DNA from: an uncultured Kiritimatiellota bacterium
GTDB lineage: Bacteria > Verrucomicrobiota > Kiritimatiellia > RFP12 > DVOR01
Length of the DNA stretch: 64,000 nucleotides
Direction: 5' to 3'
Assembly: GCA_944389585.1 (NCBI GenBank)
Contig: CALXMW010000004.1
Coordinates: forward strand, 1-64,000
Numbering within the stretch: position 1 is the stretch's first letter; every line of letters starts with the position of its first letter. The notes below the pieces were generated by a model. The model was not told the origin of the DNA and searched no databases. It saw only the letters and a program-made list of their open reading frames with translations. Below are positions 16,446 to 25,070 of the stretch, piece by piece. A program made the position numbers and the translations under genes.

Positions 16446-17798
16446 CTAAGCCGCCTCGCCCCGCCGCAGGGGCAGGAGCGTCGGCAACGTCAGCGGCAAC
16501 GCCAGCGCCGCCGCCAGCACGTCCGCCGCCGCCTGCGCCGCCACCACCCCGCCCAGCCCGAACCAGCACGGCAGGAGCGCCACCGCCGGCAGGAAGAAGA
16601 GCCCCTGGCGGCTGGCGGCCAAGAGCGAGGCGCGCACCGGCTTGCCGATGGCCTGCATCATCATGTTGCACGGCACGATCCACGCCGAGAGCGCCAAGGT
16701 GGCCATCTGCCAGCGCAGGGCCGCGGCCCCCACCGCCACCACCTGCGCGTCGCCCGTCTGGAAAAGCGCCACCACCTCCGGCGCCCACGCCCAGCACAGC
16801 GCCGCCACCGCCAGCAGGAAGCCCGCCCCCGCCTGGCAGAGGAAGCGGAAGCCCTCGTAGACGCGCCGCCACAGCCGCGCGCCGTAGGCGAAGGCGCACA
16901 CCGGCTGGAAGCCCTGCCCCAGCCCCACCAACGCCGAGCCGACGAACTGCGTCAGGCGCGTGACGATGCTCATGCCCGCGAGCGCCGCGTCGCCATACGC
17001 CGCGGCGGCGTGGTTGAGCGCCGCCATCGCCACGCACGCCAGCCCCTGCCGGAAGAGCGAGGGCGCCCCCCCGCGCGCCACCTCTCTGAGCGCCGCGCGG
17101 GTGGGCGCGAAGGCCCGCAGGCGCACCGGCACCACCGCCGCGCGCCGATCCAGGCGCCACAGCAGCAGGCACCCGGCCAGCTTGCTCAGCGCCGTGGCCG
17201 CCGCCGCGCCGCCCACGCCCCAGCCGAAGACGAAGATGAAGAGCGGGTCGAGCGCGCAGTTGAGCGCGGCCCCGGCCACGATGCCGACCATCGCCAGGGC
17301 GGCCTTGCCCTGGAAGCGGAGCTGGTTGTTGAGCGTGAGGCTGGCGCAGAGCGCCGGCGCGCCCAGGAGGACGAAGGCCAGGTAGGCGCGGGCCTCAGGC
17401 AGGATGGTGGGCGTGGCGCCCATCGCCACGGCCAGCGGACCCAGGAAGGCCAGCCCCAGCGCGGCGATGAGGCACCCGGCGAGGGCCGAGCAGACCACGC
17501 CCACCGCCGCCATGCGCCGCGCGCCGTGGCGGTCCCCCGCGCCGAGCATCCGCGCCAGGGTGTTGCCCGAGCCGTGGCCGAAGAAGAAGCCCGTGGCCTG
17601 GATGACGGCCATCGCGGGGAAGCCCACGCCCACCGCCGCCACGCTCGCGGTGCCCAGGCGCCCGACGAACCAGGCGTCGGCCACGTTGTAGAAGGCGGAG
17701 ATGAGCATGCTGGCGATGGTGGGCAGCGCCAGGCGCAGGATGAGGCGCCGGACGGGCGCCGCGCGCAGGTCGCGGAGGGCGGCGGCGGGGCCGGCCAT
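16446..17798 (-). CDS. MATE-family multidrug/metabolite exporter
   Basis: 450 residues with about twelve membrane helices, the normal MATE size. It starts MAGPAAALRDLRAAPVRRLILRLALPT, and the family motif around NVADAWFVGRLGT and AVGVGFPAMAVIQA is clear, with the second-half counterpart YGDAALAGMSIVTRLTQF and GLGQGFQPVCAFAYGAR. Such transporters use Na+ or H+ gradients to expel organic cations or metabolites. Its ATG overlaps the stop of the upstream lipoprotein gene by 4 nt (ATGA), so it is the last gene of a tightly coupled operon. Substrate unknown. Confidence 0.9.
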   Translation of the reverse strand: MAGPAAALRDLRAAPVRRLILRLALPTIASMLISAFYNVADAWFVGRLGTASVAAVGVGFPAMAVIQATGFFFGHGSGNTLARMLGAGDRHGARRMAAVGVVCSALAGCLIAALGLAFLGPLAVAMGATPTILPEARAYLAFVLLGAPALCASLTLNNQLRFQGKAALAMVGIVAGAALNCALDPLFIFVFGWGVGGAAAATALSKLAGCLLLWRLDRRAAVVPVRLRAFAPTRAALREVARGGAPSLFRQGLACVAMAALNHAAAAYGDAALAGMSIVTRLTQFVGSALVGLGQGFQPVCAFAYGARLWRRVYEGFRFLCQAGAGFLLAVAALCWAWAPEVVALFQTGDAQVVAVGAAALRWQMATLALSAWIVPCNMMMQAIGKPVRASLLAASRQGLFFLPAVALLPCWFGLGGVVAAQAAADVLAAALALPLTLPTLLPLRRGEAA

Positions 17799-18298
17799 CA
17801 GTTCAGGCGCCCGGACATCTTGAACTGGAAGAGCTGGGTGCGGATCTCGTTGATGAGGGCCTCGTCGTAGGTGAACTTCTCGATCTTCTTGTGGTTGATG
17901 TTGGCGCGGACGAGGACTTTGGGGTAGAGGGGCGTGTCGTCGTCGGGCGCGCCCTCCTCCTTGAAGAGCCCGGTGTCCACCAGCAGCTGGAGCGTCTGGC
18001 GGAAGAGGGTCGGGTCCATCTGGTAGTAATACTTGCGCACGTCGCCGAAGGTGGGCGCGCGGTAGTCAATGTTGAAGTCGTCGCCCACGGTGACGGACTT
18101 GCCCTCGAGGATGGTGATCTGCCCCTCGTTGCGCATGTCGCAGCGCACGCGCGGGGCCTCGGGCGAGGCCTGGTAATAGATCTGCAGCCAGCTGAGGCGC
18201 GAGTCGGCCACCTGGAACTCCTCCGGGTGTTTGTACCAGTAGGGCGAGCAGCCCACCAGGGCGAGCAGGGGCAGGAAGGCCAGCAAGAGACGTTTCAT
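17798..18298 (-). CDS. putative lipoprotein of unknown function
   Basis: 166 residues. Residues 1-17 are a lipoprotein signal with lipobox LVGC (Cys17), followed by SPYWYKHPEEFQVADSRLSWLQIYYQ. The rest is soluble and mixed alpha/beta with no motif I recognise; it includes the acidic stretch EEGAPDDDTPLYPKV. The start is fixed by a 4-nt ATGA overlap with the upstream thiamine pyrophosphokinase gene, and its stop overlaps the MATE start in the same way. Location is presumably the periplasmic face of a membrane. Confidence 0.7.
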   Translation of the reverse strand: MKRLLLAFLPLLALVGCSPYWYKHPEEFQVADSRLSWLQIYYQASPEAPRVRCDMRNEGQITILEGKSVTVGDDFNIDYRAPTFGDVRKYYYQMDPTLFRQTLQLLVDTGLFKEEGAPDDDTPLYPKVLVRANINHKKIEKFTYDEALINEIRTQLFQFKMSGRLN

Positions 18299-18903
18299 GG
18301 TGCGCTCCAAGGTTGGTAGACGAACAGCGGCGCCTCGCAGACGAGGCTCAATTCGGGGGCCGCGGCGCGGTTGAGCGTCGCGCGCCACAGGCTCTCCAGC
18401 GCCAGGCCCTCCACCGGCCAGGCCAGGCCGCGGGCGGTGACGCGCTGGGGGCGCAGGGAAATCAGCGAGACGGCCCCGCCGGGCCGCGCGGGCAGGGTGT
18501 GCGCCCCCGCCGGGAAGAGGTCGAAGCGCCCGGCCTGGGTGAGCACGGCCGCGCGCGCGGCCGTCTCGTAAATGTGGGCCAGGTTGGCGAGGGTGTGGTC
18601 CTCGCGCCGACCGGTGACGGCGAAGTAGTCGAGCCGCGCGCCGGGCGCGTGGCGGCGGCACCAGCGGATGGCCTTGGCCAGGTCGCATGTCTCCTGCTCG
18701 CTTTCGCGGTGGAGGAACCCCGGCGGCACGGCCGCGCGCAGGGTGTCGCCGTCGCCCACCACCTGCAGGAGGGGCGGGGCGCCCTCGGGCGGCAGGCGGT
18801 CGCAGCAGACGCACGCGCCGCAACGGGCCAGGGCCGCCCGCTCGCCCGGCGTCTCGGGCGGGGCGCCGTTGGCGATGACGGCGATGCGCGCGGGGGCGTT
18901 CAC
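18295..18903 (-). CDS. thiamine pyrophosphokinase
   Basis: 202 residues if the GTG at 18903 is the start, which fits because it overlaps the preceding stop codon as GTGA. The enzyme transfers pyrophosphate from ATP to thiamine to give thiamine diphosphate. Visible family motifs are VVGDGDTL (normally GDxDS), the aspartate-containing QETCDLAKAIRWC and the nucleotide-binding TGRREDHTLANL (normally GGRxDHxLAN). The serine of the first motif is replaced by threonine. An ATG-initiated extension to 19122 would run antisense to nothing but would overlap the HMA gene in another frame, so it is rejected. No TPP riboswitch is seen upstream. Confidence 0.75.
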   Translation of the reverse strand: MNAPARIAVIANGAPPETPGERAALARCGACVCCDRLPPEGAPPLLQVVGDGDTLRAAVPPGFLHRESEQETCDLAKAIRWCRRHAPGARLDYFAVTGRREDHTLANLAHIYETAARAAVLTQAGRFDLFPAGAHTLPARPGGAVSLISLRPQRVTARGLAWPVEGLALESLWRATLNRAAAPELSLVCEAPLFVYQPWSAP

Positions 18904-19091
18904 GGCGCCAGCCCGTAGCCCAGTTCGGCGAGGTCTTGCGCGAGGGTCTCGGGCAGGGGGCCGCCCTCCACGGCGAAGGCGTCGGGCCCGGCCTGCTCCA
19001 CGCGCGTCACGCCCGGGTAGCCCTCGAGCAGGCGGCGCACGGCGGCGCGGCAATGGTCGCACATCATCCCTTTGACGGTCACGGTTTCCAT
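18900..19091 (-). CDS. small heavy-metal-binding (HMA domain, CopZ-like) protein
   Basis: 63 residues, a single HMA domain. The metal site GMMCDHC (residues 10-16, CxxC) follows the first beta-strand METVTVK, and the babbab fold pattern continues with AAVRRLLEGYPGVTRVEQAG. Such proteins ferry Cu+ or similar ions to a P-type ATPase, but none is nearby. AAAGGAG lies 8 nt before the ATG. It opens the operon with the thiamine kinase, lipoprotein and MATE genes, an unusual combination whose logic is unclear. Confidence 0.85.
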   Translation of the reverse strand: METVTVKGMMCDHCRAAVRRLLEGYPGVTRVEQAGPDAFAVEGGPLPETLAQDLAELGYGLAP

Positions 19092-19110
19092 GGCATGCTC
19101 CTTTGGCTTT

Positions 19111-19119
19111 ATTGTAGCA
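19111..19119 (-). promoter_or_regulatory. promoter of the HMA/thiamine kinase/MATE operon
   Basis: On the minus strand TGCTACAAT forms an extended -10. It sits back to back with the tolB promoter on the other strand. Confidence 0.6.
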
Positions 19120-19144
19120 CACCCGCCCCGAACGCCGCGGGATT

Positions 19145-19153
19145 TGGTATCAT
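19145..19153 (+). promoter_or_regulatory. extended -10, leaderless start of tolB
   Basis: TGGTATCAT ends 8 nt before the tolB ATG at 19162. The transcript would carry at most a base or two of leader. Confidence 0.6.
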
Positions 19154-19161
19154 AGGGAACC

Positions 19162-20382
19162 ATGAAACGGTTCATCGGCATTCTTTTGGCAGTCGCCGCG
19201 GGCGTGGCCCAGGCGGCCGGGCCGGTCATCGACGTGAACGTCTCGGGCGTCTCGCGCCAGTCGCTCACGATGGCCGAGGCGCGCGGCGAGGGGAGCGCGG
19301 GGCAGGCCTTCGTCGCCACGCTGCGCAACGACCTGCTCCGGTGCGGGTGGTATCGCCTCACCGAGGGCCAGGGCCAGGTGAAGGTCGCCGGCACGGCCGC
19401 GGGGGCCGACGGCGTCTCGCAGAACCTCACGGTGGGCTGGCCGGGCAAGCGCTTCGGCTGGGCGCGCACGGCGCAGGACGCCGCGCAGGCCCGCCGCCAC
19501 GCCCACGAGCTGGCCGACGCCATCGTCAAGGCCACCACCGGCGAGGAAGGCATCGCCCGGAGCCGCTTCGCCATGGTCGCCAAGACCGGCGTGCGGCGCG
19601 ACGGCCAGGCCATCGAGGATCTCTACGTCTGCGACTACGACGGGCACAACCTCACCCGCATCACCACCGACGGCGCCCCCATCGTCGGCCCCCGCTGGTC
19701 GCCCGACGGCCGCTCCGTCTACTTCACCAGCTACCGCCTGGGCTACCCCGCCGTCTTCGTGGCGGACGTGGCCAGCCGCCGCGTCACCAAGCTCGCCTCC
19801 TTCCGCGGCCTGAGCACCGGCGCGGTGCCCTCCCCCGCCGACCCCTCCAAGGTGGCCCTCATCCTCTCGCACCAAGGCAACCCCGAGCTCTACGTGATGG
19901 ACACGCGCACCCGCGCCCTCACCCGCCTCACCGAGACCAAGCTCGCCGCCGAGGCCAGCCCCGCCTGGAGCCCCGACGGCACGCGCATCTGCTACGTCTC
20001 CGACCGCTCCGGCTCGCCCCAGCTCTACGTGGTGGACGTGGCCACGCGCCAATCCCGCCGCCTCACCCTCCGCGGCGGCGAGAACGTCCAGCCCGACTGG
20101 GGCCCCCGCGGCATCGTCTTCGCCACCAAGCGCGGCGCGCCCTACCGCATCGCCCTCATCGACCCCGACCGCGGCGAAGGCTCCACCCGCTTCCTCACCC
20201 CCCTCAACGAGCAGTTCGAATCCCCCTCCTGGGCCCCCGACGGCCGCCACGTCGTCACCTCCCGCACCCAAGGCCGCCGCGCCTCCATCTGGGTGCTCGA
20301 CGCGGCCGAGGGCGGCGCCGAGCCCTACAGCCCCTTCTCGGGCGGCGGCGCGGACTGGCTCAACCCCGCTTGGAGCAACTAA
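19162..20382 (+). CDS. tolB: TolB, periplasmic beta-propeller of the Tol-Pal system
   Basis: 406 residues, normal for TolB. A signal peptide (about 1-18, ending VAQA) is followed by the N-terminal alpha/beta domain and then WD-like propeller blades with the repeated SPDG motif (PRWSPDGRSVYFTSYR, PAWSPDGTRICYVSDRSG, PSWAPDGRHVVTSR). TolB links Pal and the Tol motor and helps keep the outer membrane attached during division. The next gene is pal, 20 nt downstream. TolQ, TolR and TolA are not in this window. Confidence 0.9.
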   Translation: MKRFIGILLAVAAGVAQAAGPVIDVNVSGVSRQSLTMAEARGEGSAGQAFVATLRNDLLRCGWYRLTEGQGQVKVAGTAAGADGVSQNLTVGWPGKRFGWARTAQDAAQARRHAHELADAIVKATTGEEGIARSRFAMVAKTGVRRDGQAIEDLYVCDYDGHNLTRITTDGAPIVGPRWSPDGRSVYFTSYRLGYPAVFVADVASRRVTKLASFRGLSTGAVPSPADPSKVALILSHQGNPELYVMDTRTRALTRLTETKLAAEASPAWSPDGTRICYVSDRSGSPQLYVVDVATRQSRRLTLRGGENVQPDWGPRGIVFATKRGAPYRIALIDPDRGEGSTRFLTPLNEQFESPSWAPDGRHVVTSRTQGRRASIWVLDAAEGGAEPYSPFSGGGADWLNPAWSN

Positions 20383-20402
20383 CCACAACAAAGGAGCAAA
20401 CG

Positions 20403-20963
20403 ATGCGTACCCCCATTTGTCTCTGTGCCCTCGCCGCCGCCCTCGCCTTCGCGGGCTGCGCCACCAAAGGCGGCCCCGGCCTCGAGGGCTCCGCCGACGG
20501 CGCCTACGCCGGCGACGGCCTCTCCGTCGACCCCAACGCCGCGGCCTACGACCCCAACGACCCCAATGTCGGCGCCTTCGCCGAGGGCGCCTCCGGCAAC
20601 TTCGAGGACCGCTACGCCCGCGTCACCGACTCCGGCCTCCAGCCCCTGCTCTTCACCTTCGACAGCTACGAGCTGCCCCCGGACGAGCTCGCCAAGGCCG
20701 ACGCCGCCGCGCAGTACCTCCTCAACAACCCCTCCCACGTCATGATCATCGAGGGCCACTGCGACGAGCGCGGCTCCAATGAGTACAACCTCTCGCTCTC
20801 CGAGCAGCGCGCCGGCGGCGTCCGCGACTACATCGCCGCTTACGGCATCGACCCCGCGCGCCTCCAGACCCGCGCCTTCGGCGAGGAGAAGCCCGCCGAC
20901 CCCGGCCACAACGAGGAGGCCTACCGCCTCAACCGCCGCGCCGAGTTCGTCCCCTACAAGTGA
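20403..20963 (+). CDS. pal: Pal, peptidoglycan-associated outer-membrane lipoprotein
   Basis: 186 residues. Signal peptide with lipobox AFAGC (Cys19), a linker rich in Asp, Ala and Pro (DPNAAAYDPNDPNVG), then an OmpA-like domain in the last 110 residues with FTFDSYELP, IIEGHCDERGSNEYNLSLSEQRA and NRRAEFV, the peptidoglycan-binding signature. AAAGGAG precedes the ATG at 20403 by 7 nt. It is co-transcribed with tolB. Confidence 0.92.
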   Translation: MRTPICLCALAAALAFAGCATKGGPGLEGSADGAYAGDGLSVDPNAAAYDPNDPNVGAFAEGASGNFEDRYARVTDSGLQPLLFTFDSYELPPDELAKADAAAQYLLNNPSHVMIIEGHCDERGSNEYNLSLSEQRAGGVRDYIAAYGIDPARLQTRAFGEEKPADPGHNEEAYRLNRRAEFVPYK

Positions 20964-21042
20964 GCCGCGCGCCGACCGTGAGCCGTGAGCCGCCGCCCGG
21001 GCGGCCCACGGCTTGCGATTGACGGCCCGCCGCCGCCCGCCC

Positions 21043-21480
21043 ATGTCCTTCGCCGAGACACTCATCATCCTCCTCGTCGCGGTCATCGTCCTGGGGCCGC
21101 GCCGCCTCCCCGAGGCCGCCCGCAAGCTCGGTCGGTGGATGGGCATGGCCCGCCGCGCCGGCGACGAGTTCAAGCGCCAGCTCATGAACATGGATCAGGC
21201 CTTCGAGGACCGCCTCAACACCGCCGCCGCGGACCTCGACAAGCTCGTCCCCACCGACGAGGAGCTCGCCGCCAAGCTCGACGCCGCCGTCGCCGAGGCC
21301 GAGGCCGCCTACGGCGCGCCGCCCCCCGCCTCGCCCGACGACGCCTGGGGGGCGCCCCCCGTCCCCGGCGGCCTGCCCCAAGACCCCGCGCCCGAGCCGC
21401 CGGCGCCGCCCGCCGGGGCCGAGCCCCCGCCCGCGCCCGCCGCGCCCGAGGCCGCCCCCGCCGCGGAGGCGCGCCCGTGA
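21043..21480 (+). CDS. tatB: TatB-like Sec-independent translocase component
   Basis: 145 residues. One N-terminal membrane helix (FAETLIILLVAVIVLGP) is followed by the conserved Gly-Pro hinge and an amphipathic helix (RRLPEAARKLGRWMGMARR), the TatA/TatB pattern; the long tail and adjacency to tatC favour TatB. The C-terminal third is Pro/Ala/Glu-rich low complexity. There is no upstream Shine-Dalgarno of note and an in-frame TTG at 21013 is a possible alternative start. Its stop overlaps the tatC start (GTGA). Confidence 0.8.
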   Translation: MSFAETLIILLVAVIVLGPRRLPEAARKLGRWMGMARRAGDEFKRQLMNMDQAFEDRLNTAAADLDKLVPTDEELAAKLDAAVAEAEAAYGAPPPASPDDAWGAPPVPGGLPQDPAPEPPAPPAGAEPPPAPAAPEAAPAAEARP

Positions 21481-22301
21481 GCGCCGCCCGCCAGGGCCGC
21501 GCCGCGCGCGCCTTCCGCCGCCTCTTCACCGAGACGCCCGAGGATCGCGCGCATGAGGACGAGTTCGACCCGCCGCGCCCCTTCATCGAGCATTTCATCG
21601 ACCTGCGCGACTGCATCATCCGCTGCGCCCTCTCGTGGGTGGCCGCCATGCTTCTCATCGCGCCCTTCGCGCCGTGGGTGATGAAGGCGCTGCAGTGGCC
21701 GCTCCGCCAGGCCGGGCTCGAGGGGCAGGTCACCGTGCAGGGGCTGGAGGTGGGGGCGGGCTTCAACATCTTCATGTCCACCCTCCTTTGGGGCGGCACC
21801 ATCCTGGCGCTGCCGGCCATCTTTTATTTCGTGGCCCGCTTCGTCTTCCCGGGGCTGCGGCGGCACGAGCGCAATCTGCTGCTGTTCACGCTGGGCGCGG
21901 GGCTGGTGCTCTTCGTCGGCGGCGTCTGGCTGTGCTACGGCTTCACGCTGCGCCTGGCGCTCAAGATGCTCATCGCCTTCAACGGCTGGATGAACGTCCC
22001 CACCACCATCCTTGAGGCCAACAACTACGTCTCCATCGTCCTCAAGATCCTCCTGGCCTTCGGGCTGGCCTTCCAGTTCCCCCTCATCCTGCTGGCCCTG
22101 GGGTGGCTGGGGATCGTCAGCGCCGAGGCGCTCCGCCGCCACCGCGGCCTGGCCATCATCCTCATCTTCACCGTCGCGATGTTCCTCACGCCGCCGGACG
22201 TCCTCTCCCAGCTGATCATGGCCGTCCCGATGTGCGCCCTTTACGAACTCACCATCTGGCTTGTTCGCCTGCGCGAGCGCCTTGCCCAAGAAACGGAGTG
22301 A
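21477..22301 (+). CDS. tatC: TatC, twin-arginine translocase receptor subunit
   Basis: 274 residues with six membrane helices. The N-terminal cytoplasmic segment holds the family hallmark FIEHFIDLRDCIIRCALSW (E-H-x-x-x-L-R), and later PAIFYFVARFVFPGLRRHERN and FLTPPDVLSQLIMAVPMCALYE match TatC signatures. The GTG start at 21477 is chosen because it overlaps the tatB stop by 4 nt. TatC recognises twin-arginine signal peptides and assembles with TatA/B to export folded proteins. No separate tatA is present here. Confidence 0.92.
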   Translation: MSAARQGRAARAFRRLFTETPEDRAHEDEFDPPRPFIEHFIDLRDCIIRCALSWVAAMLLIAPFAPWVMKALQWPLRQAGLEGQVTVQGLEVGAGFNIFMSTLLWGGTILALPAIFYFVARFVFPGLRRHERNLLLFTLGAGLVLFVGGVWLCYGFTLRLALKMLIAFNGWMNVPTTILEANNYVSIVLKILLAFGLAFQFPLILLALGWLGIVSAEALRRHRGLAIILIFTVAMFLTPPDVLSQLIMAVPMCALYELTIWLVRLRERLAQETE

Positions 22302-22309
22302 CAGACCCA

Positions 22310-23499
22310 TGGGCTTCGAATCCGGCTCCCTCTCCTTCCACGCCTTCTATTTGTCCAAGGACTTCGTCCCCGGCGACGTCGAGAAGTTCGCCGCCCGCCC
22401 CCTTCCCCCCCTCAAGACCCTCACCGGCGACCAGCCCCTCCACGGCTGGGCCGGCCCCCTCCACGCCCTCGACCAAGACCTCTCCGAGGCCCACTGCTGG
22501 CGCGGCGACTGGCTGTGGCTGGCGCACGTCACCGCCCGCAAGGCCGTCCCCCCCAGCTACCTCCGCGCCACCCTCCTCTCCGAGCTCGAGGTCGAGCGCC
22601 GCGCCCGCGGCGTCGAGTTCCTCCCCCGCGCCGCCAAGACCGAGGTCCGCGAGCGCGTCGCCGAGGCCCTCCTGCGCGACGCCCAGCCCGCTTTCGGCTC
22701 CATGGAATGCGCCATCGACCTGCGCCGCCGCCTCCTGCTGGCCACCGCCCTCACCGACAACGCCCTCCAGCTCCTCTGCCCCTTCTTCCGCGAGACCACC
22801 GGCGTCATGCCCGTCCTCTGCTGCCCCGAGAGCGCGGCCTACCGCCTTCGCGGCGTCGACGCCAACGCCCTCGAGCCCCTCCCCCTCACCCCCAACCCCG
22901 CCGTCCAGCCCCCCGCCCAGCCCGCCCTCGGCGAGGAGTTCCTCACCTGGCTCTTCCACCGCTGGGAAAAGGAAAGCGCCGTCTTCGACCTCGAGGGCCA
23001 GCGCTGCGGCCTCCTCTTCGAGGGCCCCCTCACCTTCTCCGCCGACGACGCCCCCGGCTGCCACGAGACGCTCCTGCGCAACGGCACCCCCCTCGACACC
23101 CCCGAGCTCGGCACCGCCCTCTGGAACGGCAAGCGCCTCCGCCGCGCCAAGCTCACCCTCACCCGCGCCGACTGGGTCGTCACCGCCACCCTCGACGCCC
23201 AGGACTTCGCCGTCCGCTCCCTCAAGATCGTCGAGCCCAAAGGCGAGGCCGCCCCCGGCGCCGAGCCCGACGCCCTCCAGGGCCTCCCCTCGCGCAACCG
23301 CCCCGGCGCCGCGCCCGAGGCCCCCGCGCCCAAGCGCAAGCTCGACGTCGACGAGCGCCTTGACCGCGCCGCCTTCTACCTCGAGGCCCTCCTCCACCTT
23401 TACGGCCAATTCCTCGCCCTCCGCGAGGATCCCGCCGCCTGGCGCGCCGCCCTCGCCCCCCTCCACGCCTGGGTCAAGACCCGCGCCGGCCAGGACTGA
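22310..23499 (+). CDS. RdgC-like recombination-associated protein
   Basis: 396 residues, longer than E. coli RdgC (about 300). The pattern fits the family: an N-terminal MGFESGSLSFHAFYL strand, the central KAVPPSYLRATLLSELEVE, a charged RAAKTEVRERVAEALLRDAQP segment, and CAIDLRRRLLLATALTDNA leading to PVLCC. The later segment GEEFLTWLFHRWE resembles a motif of longer RdgC relatives. RdgC forms a ring around duplex DNA and limits RecA-driven strand exchange. It follows tatC by 8 nt and probably shares its transcript. The assignment rests on pattern recognition, so function is moderately certain. Confidence 0.6.
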
Positions 23500-23510
23500 G
23501 AGGCGTCTTG

Positions 23511-23555
23511 CCCCACAAAAAAAGGCCCCCGTGATGGGGGCCTTTTTTTGTGGGG
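23511..23555. terminator. bidirectional terminator between convergent rdgC-like and nfnB
   Basis: A perfect 20-bp stem: 23511-23530 with 23536-23555, loop GTGAT. A run of seven A on the left arm and seven T on the right arm makes it work on both strands. Confidence 0.95.
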
Positions 23556-23566
23556 TGGGGGCGGGC

Positions 23567-25060
23567 TCACTTCGCGGCGAGGTAGGCGTTGATGGCCTTG
23601 GCGGCGCGGCGGCCTTCGCCCATCGCGAGGATGACGGTGGCCGCGCCCAGGACGATGTCGCCGCCGGCGTAGACGCCGGGGAGGCTGGTGGCCTGGTTTC
23701 CGTCCACCACGATGTGGCCCTTGCGGTCGATCTCCAGGCCGTCGGTGGTCTGCGGGATGAGGGGGTTCGAGGCGTTGCCGATGGCGATGATGACCGCGTC
23801 CATGGGCAGGGTGAACGCGGAGCCCGGGATGGGCACGGGGCTGCGGCGGCCCGAGGCGTCGGGCTTGCCCAGCTCATAGCGCAGGCACTCGATGGCGTTG
23901 ACCACGCCGTTCTCGTCGCCCAGGATGCGCTCGATGTTGCAGAGGAAGCGGAAGTCGACGCCCTCCTCCTCGGCGTGGCCGATTTCCTCGGCGCGGGCGG
24001 GCATCTCGGCGCGGGAGCGGCGGTAGATGAGGAAAACCTCCTCGGCGCCGAGGCGGAAGGCCATGCGCGCGGCGTCCATGGCCACGTTGCCGCCGCCGAG
24101 GACGGCGACGCGCTTGGCGGGGTAGTAGGGGGTGGCGGCATCGGCCTTGTCGTAGGCCTTCATGAGGTTGGCGCGGGTGAGGTATTCGTTGGCGGAGAAG
24201 ACGCCGACGAGCTCCTCGCCGGGGATGCCCATGAAGCGGGGAAGCCCGGCGCCGGTGCCCACGTAGACGGCGTCGTAGCCGTCCTTGTCCAGGAGGTCGC
24301 GCAGTTTGCGGGTGCGGCCGACGACGAAGTTGGGCTCCACGTCCACGCCCATGGCCTTGAGCCCCTGGATCTCCTTGTCCACGATAGCCTTGGGCAGGCG
24401 GAACTCGGGGATGCCGTAGACGAGCACGCCGCCGGGTTTCTGGAAGGCCTCGAAGAGGGTCACGGCGTGGCCCTCGCGGCGGACGTCCGCCGCCACGGTG
24501 ATGCCCGAGGGGCCCGAGCCGATGACGGCGACCTTCTTGCCCGTCTCGGGCTTGACGCTGTTGTCGATGGGGGCCTGGGCCTCGTGGGCGCGCTGCCAGT
24601 CGGCCACGTAGCGCTCCAGGCGGCCGATGGCGACGGATTGGTTGACGTCTTTGTGGATGGCGCCGACGGTGCAGAACTTCTGGCACTGGCTTTCCTGCGG
24701 GCAGACGCGGCCGCAGATGGCCGGCAGGATGCTCGTGCGGCGGATGACGCCGAGCGCCGCGGCGTAGTCGCCTTGCGCGATTTGGTGGATGAAGCCGGGG
24801 ATGTCGATGGCCACGGGGCAGCCCTTCATGCAGGGGGCGTTCTTGCATTGGAGGCAACGGCTGGCCTCGACGCGCGCCTGGCACTCGGAGTAGCCCAGCG
24901 CCACCTCGTTCATGTTGCGCTTGCGCGCGCCCGGCTCCTGCACGGGCATCTCCTGCTGCGCGATGGCGGTGCGCTCCTTGGGCGTGAGCGCCTTGTCCTT
25001 GATGGCGGCCCAGGTCTCTTCCGCGCGGGCCTCAAGCGCTTCCTTGGAAACAAAGCTCAT
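23567..25060 (-). CDS. NfnB-like large subunit of ferredoxin-dependent NADPH:NAD+ transhydrogenase (GltD-type)
   Basis: 497 residues in the glutamate synthase small subunit superfamily. The N-terminal half holds two [4Fe-4S] cysteine sets (CLQCKNAPCMKGCP and CGRVCPQESQCQKFC); the rest holds the FAD-binding VAVIGSGPSGITVAADVR and the NAD(P)-binding VAVLGGGNVAMDAARMA. Because it directly follows a SudB/NfnA-type gene by 10 nt, I read the pair as NfnAB, the electron-bifurcating enzyme that links NADH, NADPH and reduced ferredoxin in anaerobes. Annotation pipelines often call it gltA (NADPH-dependent glutamate synthase), and no large glutamate synthase subunit is nearby. Confidence 0.85.
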   Translation of the reverse strand: MSFVSKEALEARAEETWAAIKDKALTPKERTAIAQQEMPVQEPGARKRNMNEVALGYSECQARVEASRCLQCKNAPCMKGCPVAIDIPGFIHQIAQGDYAAALGVIRRTSILPAICGRVCPQESQCQKFCTVGAIHKDVNQSVAIGRLERYVADWQRAHEAQAPIDNSVKPETGKKVAVIGSGPSGITVAADVRREGHAVTLFEAFQKPGGVLVYGIPEFRLPKAIVDKEIQGLKAMGVDVEPNFVVGRTRKLRDLLDKDGYDAVYVGTGAGLPRFMGIPGEELVGVFSANEYLTRANLMKAYDKADAATPYYPAKRVAVLGGGNVAMDAARMAFRLGAEEVFLIYRRSRAEMPARAEEIGHAEEEGVDFRFLCNIERILGDENGVVNAIECLRYELGKPDASGRRSPVPIPGSAFTLPMDAVIIAIGNASNPLIPQTTDGLEIDRKGHIVVDGNQATSLPGVYAGGDIVLGAATVILAMGEGRRAAKAINAYLAAK

Positions 25061-25070
25061 GGTGCTTCCC

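Noticed and set aside
18295-19122. Long ATG-initiated version of the thiamine pyrophosphokinase
   Set aside because: Its first 73 residues overlap the HMA gene in another frame and are Arg-rich; the GTG at 18903 overlaps the HMA stop and matches the family N-terminus.
20964-21042. Terminator after pal
   Set aside because: A GC-rich inverted repeat (CCGTGAGCCGCC region) is present but has no T-run, so it was not called.
23567-25060. Glutamate synthase small subunit
   Set aside because: The sequence fits that superfamily, but no large subunit is present and a SudB/NfnA gene precedes it, so NfnB is the better reading.
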